A program made the position numbers and the translations under genes. Source: Curtobacterium sp. MCLR17_032 (GTDB lineage Bacteria > Actinomycetota > Actinomycetes > Actinomycetales > Microbacteriaceae). Taken from it: DNA of 64,000 nucleotides. Of this stretch, positions 25,803 to 36,066 are shown piece by piece (position 1 is the stretch's first letter; the number at the start of each line of letters is the position of its first letter). The DNA lies in contig NZ_CP126268.1 in NCBI RefSeq assembly GCF_003234795.2, forward strand, positions 2,170,001-2,234,000. The letters run 5' to 3'. A model generated the notes under the pieces. The model was not told the DNA's origin and did not search any database. It saw only the letters and a program-made list of their open reading frames with translations.

Positions 25803-26442
25803 GCTTCGGCTGCTCCGGCTCGGGTGCGACGGGCTCGACCGGCTCGACGCCGTCGACGGGCTCGACCACGACAGCGGAACCGGTGTCCGCCAGGACGTCG
25901 ACGGCCTGCTCGGTGACGACCGGGGCGAGGGCGTCCTCGACCCGCTCGACCAGCACCTCGGCACCGGACTCCGCGAGCCGCAGGAGCGACTGCGCAGCAC
26001 GGAGTCGCGTCGTCGACTTCCGGGCCAGCGCATCCGCACGGGCACCCTCGAGGAACGTCCGCAGCGCCCGCTCGGGCACCGACCGGCCACGCGGCGCGGA
26101 ACGGTCGAGCCGGTCGAGCTCGCCCGCGATGCCGGCGACGTCGTCCTCGACGCGCTCGTGCCGGACCGACTCCAGCAGCGCCGCCACCGCAGCTGCCGCC
26201 CGCTCGACGCCCGGGGTGCGCTGGTCCATCACGACGAGCATCTCGAACACCGTGCCGTAGGACATCGTCTCGAGCCGGACCGGTTCGGCACCACGCCCGC
26301 GCAGCACCAACCGGGCATCGGGCGTCGGCAGCCAGGCGACCACGGCGGCGACCGAGGCGACGGAGCCCACGATGCGCTCGTACTCGGCCAGGCCCAGACG
26401 GTCCTGCTCCCGCAGACGGACTCGGATCGCGATCTCCTGCAC
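25663..26442 (-). CDS. uncharacterised protein with a Lys/Asp/Ser-rich C-terminal tail
   Basis: 259 residues, no recognised family. The first 200 residues are predicted soluble and mostly helical (repeated Ala/Val/Leu/Arg/Glu), starting QEIAIRVRLREQDRLGL. The last 50 or so are almost only Lys, Asp and Ser (KKKKSKKKDDDKK-type blocks), preceded by a Val/Glu/Pro linker. Such tails bind nucleic acid or ribosomes in other actinobacterial proteins. The GTG at 26442 was chosen because AGAGG lies 6 nt upstream; the longer frame to 26535 runs into the tmRNA terminator region. Confidence 0.75.
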   Translation of the reverse strand: MQEIAIRVRLREQDRLGLAEYERIVGSVASVAAVVAWLPTPDARLVLRGRGAEPVRLETMSYGTVFEMLVVMDQRTPGVERAAAAVAALLESVRHERVEDDVAGIAGELDRLDRSAPRGRSVPERALRTFLEGARADALARKSTTRLRAAQSLLRLAESGAEVLVERVEDALAPVVTEQAVDVLADTGSAVVVEPVDGVEPVEPVAPEPEQPKQKDVDEKSSKKKKSKKKDDDKKDSKKKDSKKSSKKKDDKKKDGKKK

Positions 26443-26510
26443 GGTGTACCTCTCGTTCGGGACGATGCCGACGGGCTGCGGCACCGTGCCTCGGAGCGTA
26501 GTCCCCTCCG

Positions 26511-26563
26511 CCGGGCATGCCGAAGGCCCGAGCATGCAGATGGCCCGGGCATGCCGAAGGCCC
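26511..26563. repeat. 19-bp direct repeat next to the tmRNA terminator
   Basis: CCGGGCATGCCGAAGGCCC occurs at 26511-26529 and 26545-26563. The second copy forms the left part of the tmRNA terminator stem, suggesting a partial duplication of the terminator. Confidence 0.6.
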
Positions 26564-26594
26564 CGCGACGTCCGGGGACGATGCGGGGCCTTCG
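26555..26594 (-). terminator. tmRNA terminator
   Basis: CGAAGGCCCCGC and its exact complement form a 12-bp stem 39 nt beyond the CCA end of the tmRNA. Confidence 0.75.
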
Positions 26595-26632
26595 ATGGCG
26601 ACTCACGTGACAGCGGTCCGACGATCGGCAGG

Positions 26633-27009
26633 TGGTGGAGATGGGGGGAATCGAACCCCCGTCCATCGCTGCAATTCGACGTCTTCTACGGGCGTATCCG
26701 GATGTTCGTTCTGCTCGGCCCCGTCCGTTGCTACCGGCTTCTCGGACGACGGGCCCAGTCTCAGTGCAAGTCCCGCACGGCCCTGAGGCGCAACCGTGCA
26801 GCAAGTCCTCTGGATGACGCCGGAACTCAGGTTAGAAGACGATCACCTGGCCGACGGACTTCATGTGCTGGGCTGCTTACGCAGCGAGAGCGAAGTCAGT
26901 GCGCTTGGAATTGGCACTTGTTGGTTTCCACGGATCGTTGACGAGATGACCGTGGGTCCTCGGCCCGCTTCCCGTCGGCACACAGGCAATGTCGAAACCG
27001 ATCATCCCC
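26633..27009 (-). ncRNA. ssrA: tmRNA (SsrA)
   Basis: 377-nt transfer-messenger RNA that rescues stalled ribosomes with SmpB. The 5' end GGGGATG pairs with CATCTCC before the encoded ACCA (one G-U pair), forming the acceptor stem. GGTTTCGACA and GGGGGTTCGATTCCCCC give the D-like and T-arm signatures. The tag frame is at 26915-26877 (minus): resume codon GCC (Ala), then NSKRTDFALAA and TAA. ALAA is the usual ClpXP/ClpAP-recognised end. It lies just downstream of smpB, its protein partner. Confidence 0.95.
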
Positions 27010-27135
27010 ATGCAGGCCGATGTGCGAGCCGCTGTCACGCTGTTGAGTTGCCATGCCTGCGTCCGGAGTTCGTCCGGGTCAGGCAGCTATTCAGCCTACC
27101 GACTGAACGAGTCTGACGCTAGTCGACTCGGCTGA
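27010..27135 (-). promoter_or_regulatory. tmRNA promoter region
   Basis: TAGGCT at 27098-27093 (minus) is a plausible -10 hexamer about 85 nt before the mature 5' end, leaving a precursor leader to be cut by RNase P. No clear -35 was seen. Confidence 0.3.
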
Positions 27136-27612
27136 TCAGTCGCCGAGACGGTTGCGGGAGCGCATGGCCCGCTCGGCCTCACGCTTGTCGGTCTTCTCGC
27201 GCAGGGCCTGGCGCTTGTCGAACTCGCGCTTGCCCTTCGCGACCGCGATCTCGACCTTGGCCCGACCGTCGTGGAAGTAGATCTTCATCGGCACGAGCGT
27301 GTAGCCGCCCTGCGACGTCTTGTGCGAGATCTTCACGATCTCCTGCTTGTGCAGGAGCAGCTTCCGCTTCCGCCGCGGTGCGTGGTTGTTCCACGTGCCC
27401 TCGGTGTACTCGGGGATGTGCACGGCGTCGAGCCACGCTTCACCGGCGTCGACGAAGGCGTACCCGTCGACGAGCGACGCCCGGCCTTCGCGCAGCGACT
27501 TCACCTCGGTCCCGCTGAGGACCATGCCGGCCTCGTAGGTGTCCTCGATGAGGTAGTCGTGGCGCGCACGACGGTTCGTCGCGACGACCTTCTCCCCGCG
27601 TTCCTTCGCCAT
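27136..27612 (-). CDS. smpB: SsrA-binding protein SmpB
   Basis: 158 residues, normal length for SmpB, which binds tmRNA and places it in the ribosomal A site. Conserved blocks are [51 protein letters not shown] and the basic C-terminal tail [20 protein letters not shown]. The ATG at 27612 was chosen for the family start (MAKERGEK); upstream codons are not conserved in type. It lies between ftsX and ssrA, as in many actinobacteria. Confidence 0.96.
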   Translation of the reverse strand: MAKERGEKVVATNRRARHDYLIEDTYEAGMVLSGTEVKSLREGRASLVDGYAFVDAGEAWLDAVHIPEYTEGTWNNHAPRRKRKLLLHKQEIVKISHKTSQGGYTLVPMKIYFHDGRAKVEIAVAKGKREFDKRQALREKTDKREAERAMRSRNRLGD

Positions 27613-27677
27613 GACCGGCTCCTCTTCGTTGGGTGCGCACCCGCTTGCGTGCGAGCCGCCCAGCATACCGAACGCCG

Positions 27678-27730
27678 GGAGGCCCGCACACCTTCCCGGG
27701 ATCCCTCCCGTTCTCGGTGTGCGGGCCTCC
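27678..27730. terminator. hairpin after ftsX
   Basis: GGAGGCCCGCACACC and its exact complement form a 15-bp stem around a 23-nt loop, just beyond the ftsX stop and upstream of smpB. The end GGAGGCCCG is shared with the 38-bp palindrome family. Confidence 0.75.
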
Positions 27731-27754
27731 AGACGGGACGACCTGCGGTCGCGA

Positions 27755-28669
27755 TCAGACCTTGAGGTACCGCCGGATCGCGATGGAGGCGGAGACCGCC
27801 GCCAGGACCACACCGATGACGATGACCGCCGGCACGACGATCGCCGCGTCGTCCATGCCGATGAACGCGGTGCCGGAGAACCGTTTCGTCAGGTAGTTGC
27901 GGACGAAGAACCAGACCACGGCCGTGATCGCACCACCCGCGAGGACGGCTCCGACCGCAGCGGCGATCACCCCCTCGAGTACGAACGGCGTCTGGATGAA
28001 CCGGTTCGAGGCGCCCACCAACCGCATGATGCCGAGCTCCCGTCGTCTCGAGAACGCCGACAACCGGATCGTGGTGGCGATGAGGAGCACCGCGGCGACG
28101 AGCATCAGCCCCGCGATGCCGATCGCCGTGTAGGACGACGCGTTGAGCAGGTTGAAGATCGGTTGCAGGTACCCGCGCTGGTCGACGACGCTCTGCACGC
28201 CGGCGACCTTCGACAGGCTCTCGACCAGGACGTCGGCCTGCGACGGGTTCTTCAGGTTCACCCAGAAGGTCTCGTTGAGGTACTCGGGCTTGACGAACTC
28301 GGTCGCGGGCGAGTCCTTGAACTGCTGCTTGAACCGGGTGTACGCGTCCTGCTGGTCCTCGAAGTACGACTTCTCGATGTACGGCTTCAGCGTGGACGAC
28401 GCCAGCTGCTGCTTGATCTGCGCGCGCTGGTCGTCGGTCGCCTTCGCCCCGGTGCAGTTGCCGGTGGTGTCGGTCTCGGTGCAGAGGTAGACGGCGACCT
28501 GGGCTCGGTCGTACCAGTACCCCTTCATCTGGTTGATCTGCATCTGCAGCAGGATCGCGGTGCCGACGAAGGTCAGCGAGATGAAGGTCACCAGGACGAC
28601 GGAGACCACCATCGAGGCGTTGCGACGGAGGCCGGAACCGACCTCGGCCATGACGAGTCCGAGCCTCAT
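27755..28669 (-). CDS. ftsX: cell division protein FtsX, permease-like
   Basis: 304-residue membrane subunit of FtsEX, which controls peptidoglycan hydrolases at the septum. It has one N-terminal helix ([20 protein letters not shown]), an extracellular domain of about 130 residues with a Cys pair ([10 protein letters not shown]), then three C-terminal helices with [21 protein letters not shown] between them. The start overlaps the ftsE stop (ATGA at 28669-28666). The order prfB-ftsE-ftsX-smpB is standard in actinobacteria. Confidence 0.95.
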   Translation of the reverse strand: MRLGLVMAEVGSGLRRNASMVVSVVLVTFISLTFVGTAILLQMQINQMKGYWYDRAQVAVYLCTETDTTGNCTGAKATDDQRAQIKQQLASSTLKPYIEKSYFEDQQDAYTRFKQQFKDSPATEFVKPEYLNETFWVNLKNPSQADVLVESLSKVAGVQSVVDQRGYLQPIFNLLNASSYTAIGIAGLMLVAAVLLIATTIRLSAFSRRRELGIMRLVGASNRFIQTPFVLEGVIAAAVGAVLAGGAITAVVWFFVRNYLTKRFSGTAFIGMDDAAIVVPAVIVIGVVLAAVSASIAIRRYLKV

Positions 28670-29421
28670 CGGATGAGCCCCGGGATGGTCTGGATGCCGG
28701 TCGTGTTCGAGACGCCACCACGCTGGATGGGCAGGGCCTGGGTCTGGTAGCCGCCGGCCTGCTCGTCGCGGAGGACACTGCCGCCGGAGAGCTCGATGAC
28801 CCGGCGCTGCATCTGGTTCACGATGCTCGCGTCGTGCGTCGCCATCAGGATCGTCGTGCCTCCTTGGTTGATGCGTTCGAGGAGCGCCATGATGCCCGCC
28901 GAGGTCGTCGGGTCGAGGTTGCCGGTCGGTTCGTCGGCCAGCAGGACCGCGGGCTTGTTCACGACGGCGCGGGCGATCGCGACGCGCTGCTGCTCACCAC
29001 CGGAGAGCTCGTGCGGCATGCGGGTCGCCTTGCCGGAGAGCCCGACGAGCTTGAGCACGTCGGTGACGGACTCACTGATGAAGCCCTTGCTCTTGCCGAT
29101 CACCTGCAGCGAGAACGCGACGTTGTCGAAGACGTTCTTGTTCGGCAGCAGCCGGAAGTCCTGGAACACCACGCCGAGGTTGCGGCGGAAGTACGGGACC
29201 TTGCGGGAGGAGAGCGCGCCGAGACGCTGCCCGAGCACGTGGATCTGCCCGCGGGAGGGCTTCTCCTCCTTCAGCACGAGCCGGAGGAAGCTCGACTTCC
29301 CGGAGCCGGACGCACCGACGAGGAAGACGAACTCGCCCTTGAGGATCTCGAGGGTGACGTTGTCGAGAGCGGGACTCGGGTTGCCCGAGTACACCTTGGT
29401 GACCTGGTCGAATTTGATCAT
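28666..29421 (-). CDS. ftsE: cell division ATP-binding protein FtsE
   Basis: 251-residue ABC ATPase. Walker A is GASGSGKSS (Lys42), the signature LSGGEQQR is at 139-146, and Walker B is VLLADEP (Asp163, Glu164). The catalytic core ends near residue 215; about 35 further residues rich in Gly, Gln, Ile and Thr make it longer than the usual 220-230 residues. The ATG at 29421 follows TACCCT by 9 nt without a ribosome-binding site. Confidence 0.95.
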   Translation of the reverse strand: MIKFDQVTKVYSGNPSPALDNVTLEILKGEFVFLVGASGSGKSSFLRLVLKEEKPSRGQIHVLGQRLGALSSRKVPYFRRNLGVVFQDFRLLPNKNVFDNVAFSLQVIGKSKGFISESVTDVLKLVGLSGKATRMPHELSGGEQQRVAIARAVVNKPAVLLADEPTGNLDPTTSAGIMALLERINQGGTTILMATHDASIVNQMQRRVIELSGGSVLRDEQAGGYQTQALPIQRGGVSNTTGIQTIPGLIR

Positions 29422-29436
29422 GACCGGATCAGGGTA
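29422..29436 (-). promoter_or_regulatory. near-leaderless -10 (TACCCT) of ftsE
   Basis: TACCCT at 29436-29431 (minus), 9 nt before the ATG. Confidence 0.4.
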
Positions 29437-29515
29437 GGTCGCGAACCGGTGATCCTGCTCCAGGCGCGCGGCTCAGGAACCGGTGGGGTCGCTCAGATCC
29501 GACCCCGTTCGACGC

Positions 29516-30625
29516 TCAGTCCTCGTCGGGACGCTTGCGCCAGCGGATGCCGGCGTTGATGAAGCCGTCCAGGTCGCCGTCGAAGACCGCCGACGGGTTG
29601 TTGACCTCGTACTCGGTCCGCAGGTCCTTGACCATCTGGTACGGCGCCAGCACGTAGTTGCGGATCTGGTCCCCCCAGCTGGCGGTGATCGTGCCGGCGA
29701 GTTCCTTCTTCTTCGCGTTCTCCTCTTCCTTCTTCAGGAGCAGGAGGCGCGACTGCAGCACGCGCATGGCCGCGGCACGGTTCTGGATCTGCGACTTCTC
29801 GTTCTGCATCGACACGACCGTGCCGGTCGGCAGGTGGGTCAGGCGCACGGCGGAGTCGGTCGTGTTGACGGACTGTCCACCGGGGCCGGATGAGCGGAAC
29901 ACGTCGACGCGGATGTCGTTCTCCGGGATGTCGATGACCGCGGTCTCCGGCATCAGCGGGATGACCTCGACCGCGGCGAAGGACGTCTGGCGCTTGCCCG
30001 CGGCGCCGAACGGCGACATGCGGACCAGGCGGTGCGTGCCGGCCTCGACCGACAGGGTGCCGAACGCGTGCGGGCCGTCCACCTCGAACGTGGCGGACTT
30101 GATGCCCGCCTCTTCGGCGTAGGAGGTGTCCATCACGGTCACCTTCTGGTCGTGCTGCTCGGCGTAGCGCAGGTACATGCGCATGAGCATCTCGGCGAAG
30201 TCGGCGGCGTCGACACCACCGGCACCGGCACGGATCGTGATGACGGCGGGACGGTCGTCGTACTCGCCGTCGAGGAGCGTCTGGACCTCGAGGTCGCCCA
30301 TCGTCTTCGTTATGGCCTTGAGCTCCTCGGCCGCTTCGTCGGCGGACTCCTGGTCCTCGGCCTCGTTCGCCAACTCGACCAGGACCTCGAGGTCGTCGAG
30401 GCGCTGCTCGGTCGCCGTGAGCTTCTTCAGCTGGGACTGCCGGTGGGCGAGCGCGCTGGTGACCTGCTGCGCGTGGTCGGTGTCCTCCCACAGGTCGGGG
30501 GCACCGGCCTGCTCGCTGAGTTCGGCGATCTCACGCTCGAGGCGGTCGACGTCGACCACGGAGCGGATGTTCCCGAAGGTCACTCGGAGGGCGTTGACCT
30601 GCTCGCTGATGTCCAGTTCGACCAT
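29516..30625 (-). CDS. prfB: peptide chain release factor 2
   Basis: 369 residues, recognising UGA/UAA stops. The codon-discriminating SPF motif is at 204-206 and the peptidyl-hydrolysis motif GGQ at 249-251. The frame is uninterrupted, without the programmed +1 frameshift of many bacterial prfB genes. The ATG at 30625 fits the family N-terminus and follows TAGGAT by 8 nt; the longer frame to 30790 is a shadow of the neighbour. Confidence 0.96.
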   Translation of the reverse strand: MVELDISEQVNALRVTFGNIRSVVDVDRLEREIAELSEQAGAPDLWEDTDHAQQVTSALAHRQSQLKKLTATEQRLDDLEVLVELANEAEDQESADEAAEELKAITKTMGDLEVQTLLDGEYDDRPAVITIRAGAGGVDAADFAEMLMRMYLRYAEQHDQKVTVMDTSYAEEAGIKSATFEVDGPHAFGTLSVEAGTHRLVRMSPFGAAGKRQTSFAAVEVIPLMPETAVIDIPENDIRVDVFRSSGPGGQSVNTTDSAVRLTHLPTGTVVSMQNEKSQIQNRAAAMRVLQSRLLLLKKEEENAKKKELAGTITASWGDQIRNYVLAPYQMVKDLRTEYEVNNPSAVFDGDLDGFINAGIRWRKRPDED

Positions 30626-30639
30626 GGTCCCCGATCCTA
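30626..30639 (-). promoter_or_regulatory. leaderless -10 (TAGGAT) of prfB
   Basis: TAGGAT at 30639-30634 (minus), 8 nt before the ATG. Confidence 0.4.
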
Positions 30640-30656
30640 CCGGCCGGGCGTCCGGG

Positions 30657-31820
30657 TCAGCGCCCGAGCGAGGGCTCCCGCCGCGCCATGCCCGCCGCAC
30701 CGGCACGCTCGACGGCCACCGGCAGCGCGGCGAGGAAGGCATCGACGTCCTGCTCGGTCGAGGTGTGGCCGAGGGTGATCCGGAGCGCACCGCGGGCGGC
30801 GTCCTCGCTGAGGCCCATCGCGAGCAGCACGTGCGAGGCCTCGGGCACCCCGGCCTGGCACGCCGACCCGGTGGACACGGCGACCCCGGCGGCGTCGAGC
30901 AGGAACAGCAGCGAGTCCCCCTCGCAGCCCGGGAACGTGAAGTGCGCGTTGTTCGGCAGCCGGTCGACCGGGTCCCCCATCAGCACCGCGGACGGCACGG
31001 CGGCCCGGACCCCGTCGACGAGGCGGTCCCGCAGGTGCCGGACGTCGGCGTGCGGCGCGGCTGCGGCGACCCCGAAGGCCGCGGCGGCCGGGGCGTCCTG
31101 CGTGCCACTCCGGACCTGGCGCTGCTGACCCCCGCCGTGGATGAGCGGCTCGACGACCGCGCGTCGGCCGAGCACCAGCGCCCCGACCCCGACCGGGCCG
31201 CCGATCTTGTGCGCCGAGACGCTCAACGCGTCGAGGCCGGACGCGGCGAAGTCCACCGGCACCTGGCCGTACGCGGCCACGGCGTCGCTGTGCACCGGGA
31301 CACCGGCGGCGTGGGCGAGCGCGACGATCCGCTCGACGGGCTGCATGGTGCCGACCTCGTTGTTCGCCCACAGGAACGTGACCAGGGCGACGTCGTCGGC
31401 GGAGGCGAGTCGTGCCTCCAGTCCGGCGAGGTCGACGCGACCCTCGGCGTCGAGCGGGACGACGTCGACGACGGCGCCCTCGTGGCGCTCCAGCCAGTCG
31501 ACCGTGTCGACCGTCGCGTGGTGCTCCCCCGCCGGGACGACGATGCGGGGACGGCGTCGGTCGCGCTGCCGGGCCCAGAACAGGCCCTTGACGGCGAGGT
31601 TGATGCTCTCGGTGCCGCCGGAGGTGAAGACGACCTCCACCGGGTCGGCACCGAGCGACGCGGCGACCCGGGCACGGCCGTCCTCGAGCAGCATCTTGGC
31701 GCGCTGGCCGGCGCTGTGGATCGACGACGGGTTGCCGACGGTGGTCAGCGCGTCGGTGAACGCGGCGAGCGCTTCCGGCAGGATCGGCGTGGTGGCGGCG
31801 TGGTCGAGGTAGACGGGCAC
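30657..31820 (-). CDS. cysteine desulfurase, IscS/NifS family
   Basis: 387-residue PLP enzyme that takes sulfur from cysteine as a persulfide for Fe-S clusters or tRNA thiolation. The cofactor lysine is Lys205 (SAHKIGG); the active Cys321 is in STGSACQAG, in the position of group I (IscS-like) enzymes. In many actinobacteria the next gene is the tRNA thiolase mnmA; here it is prfB, with a 31-nt gap. The GTG start has AAGGGG upstream. Confidence 0.93.
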   Translation of the reverse strand: MPVYLDHAATTPILPEALAAFTDALTTVGNPSSIHSAGQRAKMLLEDGRARVAASLGADPVEVVFTSGGTESINLAVKGLFWARQRDRRRPRIVVPAGEHHATVDTVDWLERHEGAVVDVVPLDAEGRVDLAGLEARLASADDVALVTFLWANNEVGTMQPVERIVALAHAAGVPVHSDAVAAYGQVPVDFAASGLDALSVSAHKIGGPVGVGALVLGRRAVVEPLIHGGGQQRQVRSGTQDAPAAAAFGVAAAAPHADVRHLRDRLVDGVRAAVPSAVLMGDPVDRLPNNAHFTFPGCEGDSLLFLLDAAGVAVSTGSACQAGVPEASHVLLAMGLSEDAARGALRITLGHTSTEQDVDAFLAALPVAVERAGAAGMARREPSLGR

Positions 31821-31866
31821 GGGGTACCCCTTTCTGGAGCGTTTTCAGGATACCCGGCTGGCCTCG

Positions 31867-31878
31867 TACCCTGGTGGC
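31867..31878 (+). promoter_or_regulatory. leaderless -10 (TACCCT) of glgX
   Basis: TACCCT (31867-31872), 6 nt before the GTG at 31879. Confidence 0.45.
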
Positions 31879-33903
31879 GTGTACGAGACCGCGACCGAGA
31901 CCACGCCCGGCTTCCGGGTCGACGACGGGGACCCCCGGATGACGGTGCGGTCCGCCTCGGCGACCGCGGTGACGGTGGTCGTCGACGGCCGAGGTGCCTT
32001 CCCCTTGGCGCGCATCGACGAGACCGACGAGTGGAGCGCCGCCACGCCCGGCGTGCAGGTCGGGGACACCTACCACCTGCTCGTCGACGGGCCGACCGGG
32101 CCGCGGCACGAGTTCGACCCGACCCGCCCGCTCCTCGACCCGTACGCACGCGGCATCGTCGCGACCGGCGACGCCCCGCGGTGGACCAGTGTCGTCATCG
32201 ACGGCACCTTCGACTGGGGCGGCGTCACCAAGCCGGTCGTCCCCCTGGACCGCGCCGTGGTGTACGAGGCGAACGTCCGGACCCTCACCAGCGCGAACCC
32301 GGCGATCCCCGAGGAACTCCGCGGCACGTACGCCGGCGTCGCCCACGAGAGCACCATCGCGCACCTGCAGCGCATCGGCGTGACCACGCTCGAGCTCCTG
32401 CCCGTGCAGGCGTTCGACACCGAGCGGTGGCTGCGCGAGGCCGGGCGCGAGAACGCCTGGGGCTACAACACGCTCGGGTTCTTCGCCCCGCACGCCGGAC
32501 ACGCCTCCGCCGGCGCCCGGGCCGCGGGTGCCGATGCGGTGCTCCGCGAGTTCAAGGGCATGATCCGGCTGCTGCACGAGGCCGGGATCCAGGTCGTCCT
32601 CGACGTCGTCTACAACCACACCGCGGAAGAGGGCCTCGGCGGTCCCACCACCTCCCTGCGCGGGATCGACGGCGCCGGCCGGTACCGCTGGTCCGACACG
32701 GACACCTACTACGACACGACCGGGTGCGGCAACACGCTCGACACCTCGGTGACCGCGACCGCCGACCTCATCCTCGACAGCCTCCGCTACTGGGCGCGCG
32801 AGGTGCAGGTCGACGGGTTCCGCTTCGACCTCATGGCGTCCCTGGCCCGCGACGGCGACCACGTCTTCGACCCGGAGCACCCGCTGCTCGAACGGATCCG
32901 GAACCACCCCGACCTGCAGGACACCCTGGTCATCGCCGAACCGTGGGACGTCGGCCCGGACGGCTGGCGCACCGGCTCGTTCGGCGCCCGCACGCTCGAG
33001 TGGAACGACGGGTTCCGCGACACGGTCCGGAAGTTCTGGCTCGAGGACCTCGCCGACGAACGACGCCGCGGAGCCCCGGAGTCCGGCATCGGGGCGCTCG
33101 CCGGAGCCCTCACCGGCTCGCGTCATCTGTTCGGCCCGGAGCGCGGTCCGCTGTCCGGCGTCAACTTCGTCACCGCCCACGACGGCTTCACCCTGCACGA
33201 CCTGGTGTCCTTCGACGCGAAGCACAACGAGGCGAACGGCGAGGAGAACCGCGACGGGTCGAACGACAACCGCTCGTTCAACCACGGCATCGAGGGCGAC
33301 ACGGCCGACCGCGGTGTCCGTGCGGCGCGCGGGCGGTCGATGCGGAACCTGATGGCGACCGTGCTGCTCTCCGCCGGGGTGCCCATGATCACCGCGGGTG
33401 ACGAGCGCAGCCGCACCCAGCACGGCAACAACAACGCGTACGTCGTCTCGGACGACCTGACGCCGGTGGACTGGTCGGACGACGAGGACGCCGAGTCGAT
33501 GACCGAGGCGATGGCGGCCCTGACCCGGCTCCGCGCCGCGCACCCGGCCCTCCGGCCGTCGCGCTTCGGCGTCCCCGGCCAGACCACGCCGTCGGCGTCG
33601 CGGATGACCTGGTACGGCCCGGACGGCCAGGCGATGACCGCCGAGGGCTGGGACCAGCCCATCCACCGCGCGCTGCAGTACTTCGTCGAGTCGACGCCCG
33701 AGCACGAGCCGTACGACCGCGTGCTGGTCGTGGTGCACGGCAGCGGGCGGACCCGCGACCTCACCCTGCCGACGCGCGAGGACGTCTTCGCGTACCGGCT
33801 GGCATGGTCGAGCGAGAAGCACCGCGACCACGACCGGCACCGCCCCGCCGGTACCGTGTTCAGCGCCTACGGCCCCGGCATCCACGTCTTCGACGTCATC
33901 TGA
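31879..33903 (+). CDS. glgX: glycogen debranching enzyme GlgX-like (isoamylase family, GH13)
   Basis: 674 residues. An N-terminal CBM48-like domain (to about 115) precedes the GH13 barrel. Catalytic residues are the nucleophile Asp317 in DGFRFDL, the acid/base Glu354 in VIAEPWD, and the transition-state Asp in TAHDGF. It hydrolyses alpha-1,6 branches of glycogen-like glucan. Its position just upstream of glgE and glgB, all on the same strand, makes an alpha-glucan locus. The GTG start is leaderless by the TACCCT box. Confidence 0.9.
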   Translation: MYETATETTPGFRVDDGDPRMTVRSASATAVTVVVDGRGAFPLARIDETDEWSAATPGVQVGDTYHLLVDGPTGPRHEFDPTRPLLDPYARGIVATGDAPRWTSVVIDGTFDWGGVTKPVVPLDRAVVYEANVRTLTSANPAIPEELRGTYAGVAHESTIAHLQRIGVTTLELLPVQAFDTERWLREAGRENAWGYNTLGFFAPHAGHASAGARAAGADAVLREFKGMIRLLHEAGIQVVLDVVYNHTAEEGLGGPTTSLRGIDGAGRYRWSDTDTYYDTTGCGNTLDTSVTATADLILDSLRYWAREVQVDGFRFDLMASLARDGDHVFDPEHPLLERIRNHPDLQDTLVIAEPWDVGPDGWRTGSFGARTLEWNDGFRDTVRKFWLEDLADERRRGAPESGIGALAGALTGSRHLFGPERGPLSGVNFVTAHDGFTLHDLVSFDAKHNEANGEENRDGSNDNRSFNHGIEGDTADRGVRAARGRSMRNLMATVLLSAGVPMITAGDERSRTQHGNNNAYVVSDDLTPVDWSDDEDAESMTEAMAALTRLRAAHPALRPSRFGVPGQTTPSASRMTWYGPDGQAMTAEGWDQPIHRALQYFVESTPEHEPYDRVLVVVHGSGRTRDLTLPTREDVFAYRLAWSSEKHRDHDRHRPAGTVFSAYGPGIHVFDVI

Positions 33904-33995
33904 GCCGACGTCGGTGCGGCCTGACGGCCTCCCGCCCGCCACCCCGGCCGGGAGGCGCGACACGCTTCCCGGGGAACACGGACGGCCCAGCCGGG

Positions 33996-34008
33996 TAGCG
34001 TCTGGTCC
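33996..34008 (+). promoter_or_regulatory. leaderless -10 (TAGCGT) of glgE
   Basis: TAGCGT (33996-34001), 7 nt before the GTG at 34009, so glgE-glgB can be transcribed separately from glgX. Confidence 0.45.
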
Positions 34009-36066
34009 GTGGCCTCCGTAGACCGACCCCGGCGTCCGAAGATCGGGCGCATCCCGATCACCGAACTCGCCCCGACGACGCCGAACGGCTTCCCGGGCAA
34101 GGGCTTCGACGGGGAGGTGATCACGTTCGGTGCGACCGTCTTCCGCGAGGGGCACGGCATCATCGGCGCGGACCTCGTCCTCGTCCGCCCCGCGGGCCAG
34201 CAGCCCGAGACGACCCAGGCCGTCGCCCAGCAGACCCCCGCCCCGCCGGCGCTGCAGGTCGACGAGCGCACCCTCCGCGTCCCGCTGACCCTCGTCGCCG
34301 CCGGCACCGACCGGTACGAGGCGACCGTGCAGGTCGAGGGCACCGGCGTCTGGGAGTGGCACGTCGAGGCGTACTCCGACGACTGGGCGACCTGGGTGCA
34401 CGGCGCCCGACTGAAGATCGCCGCCGGTGTCGACACCGAGGCGACCCTGCTCGACGGCGCCGCGCTGCTCGAGCGTCAGGGCTCCGCCGTGGCCGCCCGC
34501 GCCGCCGTCCGCCTGCGCGACACCGACCTCGACCCGGCTGAGCGGCTGGCAGCGGTGGACGACCCCCGCGTCGTCGCCGAGATCGACGAGACCCCGATCG
34601 ACTCCCTGCGGACGAGCTCCGCCCTGCAGCTGCTCGACGTCGAGCGCACCCGCGCCGGTGTCGGCGCCTGGTACGAGTTCTTCCCCCGCAGCGAGGGTGC
34701 CAAGCGCAACCCGGACGGCTCGTGGAAGAGCGGCGACTTCCGCACCGCGGCCCGCCGTCTGCCCGCCGTCGCCCGGATGGGCTTCGAGATCGTCTACCTG
34801 CCGCCGATCCACCCGATCGGCCGCACCGCACGCAAGGGCCCGAACAACACGCTCGAGGCCGGGCCGAACGACCCGGGCAGCCCCTGGGCGATCGGTGGTC
34901 CCGAGGGTGGCCACGACGCCATCCACCCGGACCTCGGCACCGAGGACGACTTCCGCGCCTTCGTCGAGACGGCGAAGAACACCGGCATGGAGGTCGCCCT
35001 CGACTTCGCGCTGCAGTGCTCCCCGGACCACCCCTGGGTCACCGAGCACCCGGAGTGGTTCACGGTGCGCGCCGACGGCTCCATCGCCACCGCCGAGAAC
35101 CCGCCGAAGCGCTACCAGGACATCTACCCGATCCAGTTCGACACCGACCCCGAGGGCCTGGTCGCCGAGGTGCTCCGGGTGCTCCGTCACTGGATCACGT
35201 TCGGCGTCAAGGTGTTCCGCGTCGACAACCCGCACACCAAGCCGCTGTGGTTCTGGGAGCGCGTGATCCGCGAGGTCCGCGACGAGCACCCGGACGTCGT
35301 GTTCCTGGCCGAGGCGTTCACCCGCCCGGCGATGATGCGCGCCCTGGCCGAGACCGGGTTCCAGCAGTCGTACTCGTACTTCACCTGGCGCAACACGAAG
35401 GAGGAGATCGAGACGTACTTCGACGAGCTCTCCCACGAGACGAGCGCCTACCTGCGCCCGAACCTCTTCGTGAACACGCCCGACATCCTCACCGAGTTCC
35501 TGCAGTACGGCGGCCGCGCCGGCTACAAGGTGCGCGCTGCCCTCGCCGCGACCGGCGCCCCGACGTGGGGCATGTACTCCGGCTACGAGCTCTTCGAGGA
35601 CGTCGCCCGCCCGGGCTCCGAAGAGAACATCGACAACGAGAAGTACGAGTACAAGCCGCGGGACTTCGCGCTCGCCGAGGCGGAGGGCGCGAGCCTCGCC
35701 CCGTACGTGACGATGCTCAACCGCCTCCGCTCGGCGCACCCCGCGCTCCGGCAGCTGCGGAACACCACCGTGCACAGCGCCGAGGACGACGCCATCGTCG
35801 TGTACTCGAAGCACCTGCCCGGGCGGTTCACCCGGTCCGGTCGGGACGACACGGTGATCGTCGTCGCGAACGTCGACCCGCACTCCGCCCGTGAGACCAC
35901 CGTGCACCTCGACCTCGCCGCCCTCGGTCTCGAGCCCGGCACCGAGTTCGACGTCCGCGACGTCGTGACCGGCGCCCGCTGGACCTGGGGCTCCTCGAAC
36001 TACGTGCGCCTGGATGCCTTCCAGGAGCCCGTGCACCTGCTCGTCGTGGAAGGACCGCACCGATGA
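34009..36066 (+). CDS. glgE: alpha-1,4-glucan:maltose-1-phosphate maltosyltransferase GlgE
   Basis: 685 residues, GH13_3. It extends alpha-glucan using maltose-1-phosphate. An N-terminal beta domain (to about 140) and helical linker precede the barrel; [20 protein letters not shown] is the characteristic N-terminal barrel strand. The nucleophile is Asp406 in [12 protein letters not shown] and the acid/base Glu435 in [11 protein letters not shown]. treS and pep2, which make maltose-1-phosphate, are not in the window. Its stop overlaps the glgB start (ATGA at 36063-36066). Confidence 0.95.
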   Translation: MASVDRPRRPKIGRIPITELAPTTPNGFPGKGFDGEVITFGATVFREGHGIIGADLVLVRPAGQQPETTQAVAQQTPAPPALQVDERTLRVPLTLVAAGTDRYEATVQVEGTGVWEWHVEAYSDDWATWVHGARLKIAAGVDTEATLLDGAALLERQGSAVAARAAVRLRDTDLDPAERLAAVDDPRVVAEIDETPIDSLRTSSALQLLDVERTRAGVGAWYEFFPRSEGAKRNPDGSWKSGDFRTAARRLPAVARMGFEIVYLPPIHPIGRTARKGPNNTLEAGPNDPGSPWAIGGPEGGHDAIHPDLGTEDDFRAFVETAKNTGMEVALDFALQCSPDHPWVTEHPEWFTVRADGSIATAENPPKRYQDIYPIQFDTDPEGLVAEVLRVLRHWITFGVKVFRVDNPHTKPLWFWERVIREVRDEHPDVVFLAEAFTRPAMMRALAETGFQQSYSYFTWRNTKEEIETYFDELSHETSAYLRPNLFVNTPDILTEFLQYGGRAGYKVRAALAATGAPTWGMYSGYELFEDVARPGSEENIDNEKYEYKPRDFALAEAEGASLAPYVTMLNRLRSAHPALRQLRNTTVHSAEDDAIVVYSKHLPGRFTRSGRDDTVIVVANVDPHSARETTVHLDLAALGLEPGTEFDVRDVVTGARWTWGSSNYVRLDAFQEPVHLLVVEGPHR

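Noticed and set aside
26443..26535. Longer N-terminus for the Lys-rich protein
   Set aside because: The extension overlaps the duplicated terminator segment and lacks a ribosome-binding site, while GTG at 26442 has AGAGG at good spacing.
29516..30625. Programmed frameshift in prfB
   Set aside because: The frame is continuous from ATG through GGQ; no CTTTGA site or early in-frame stop.
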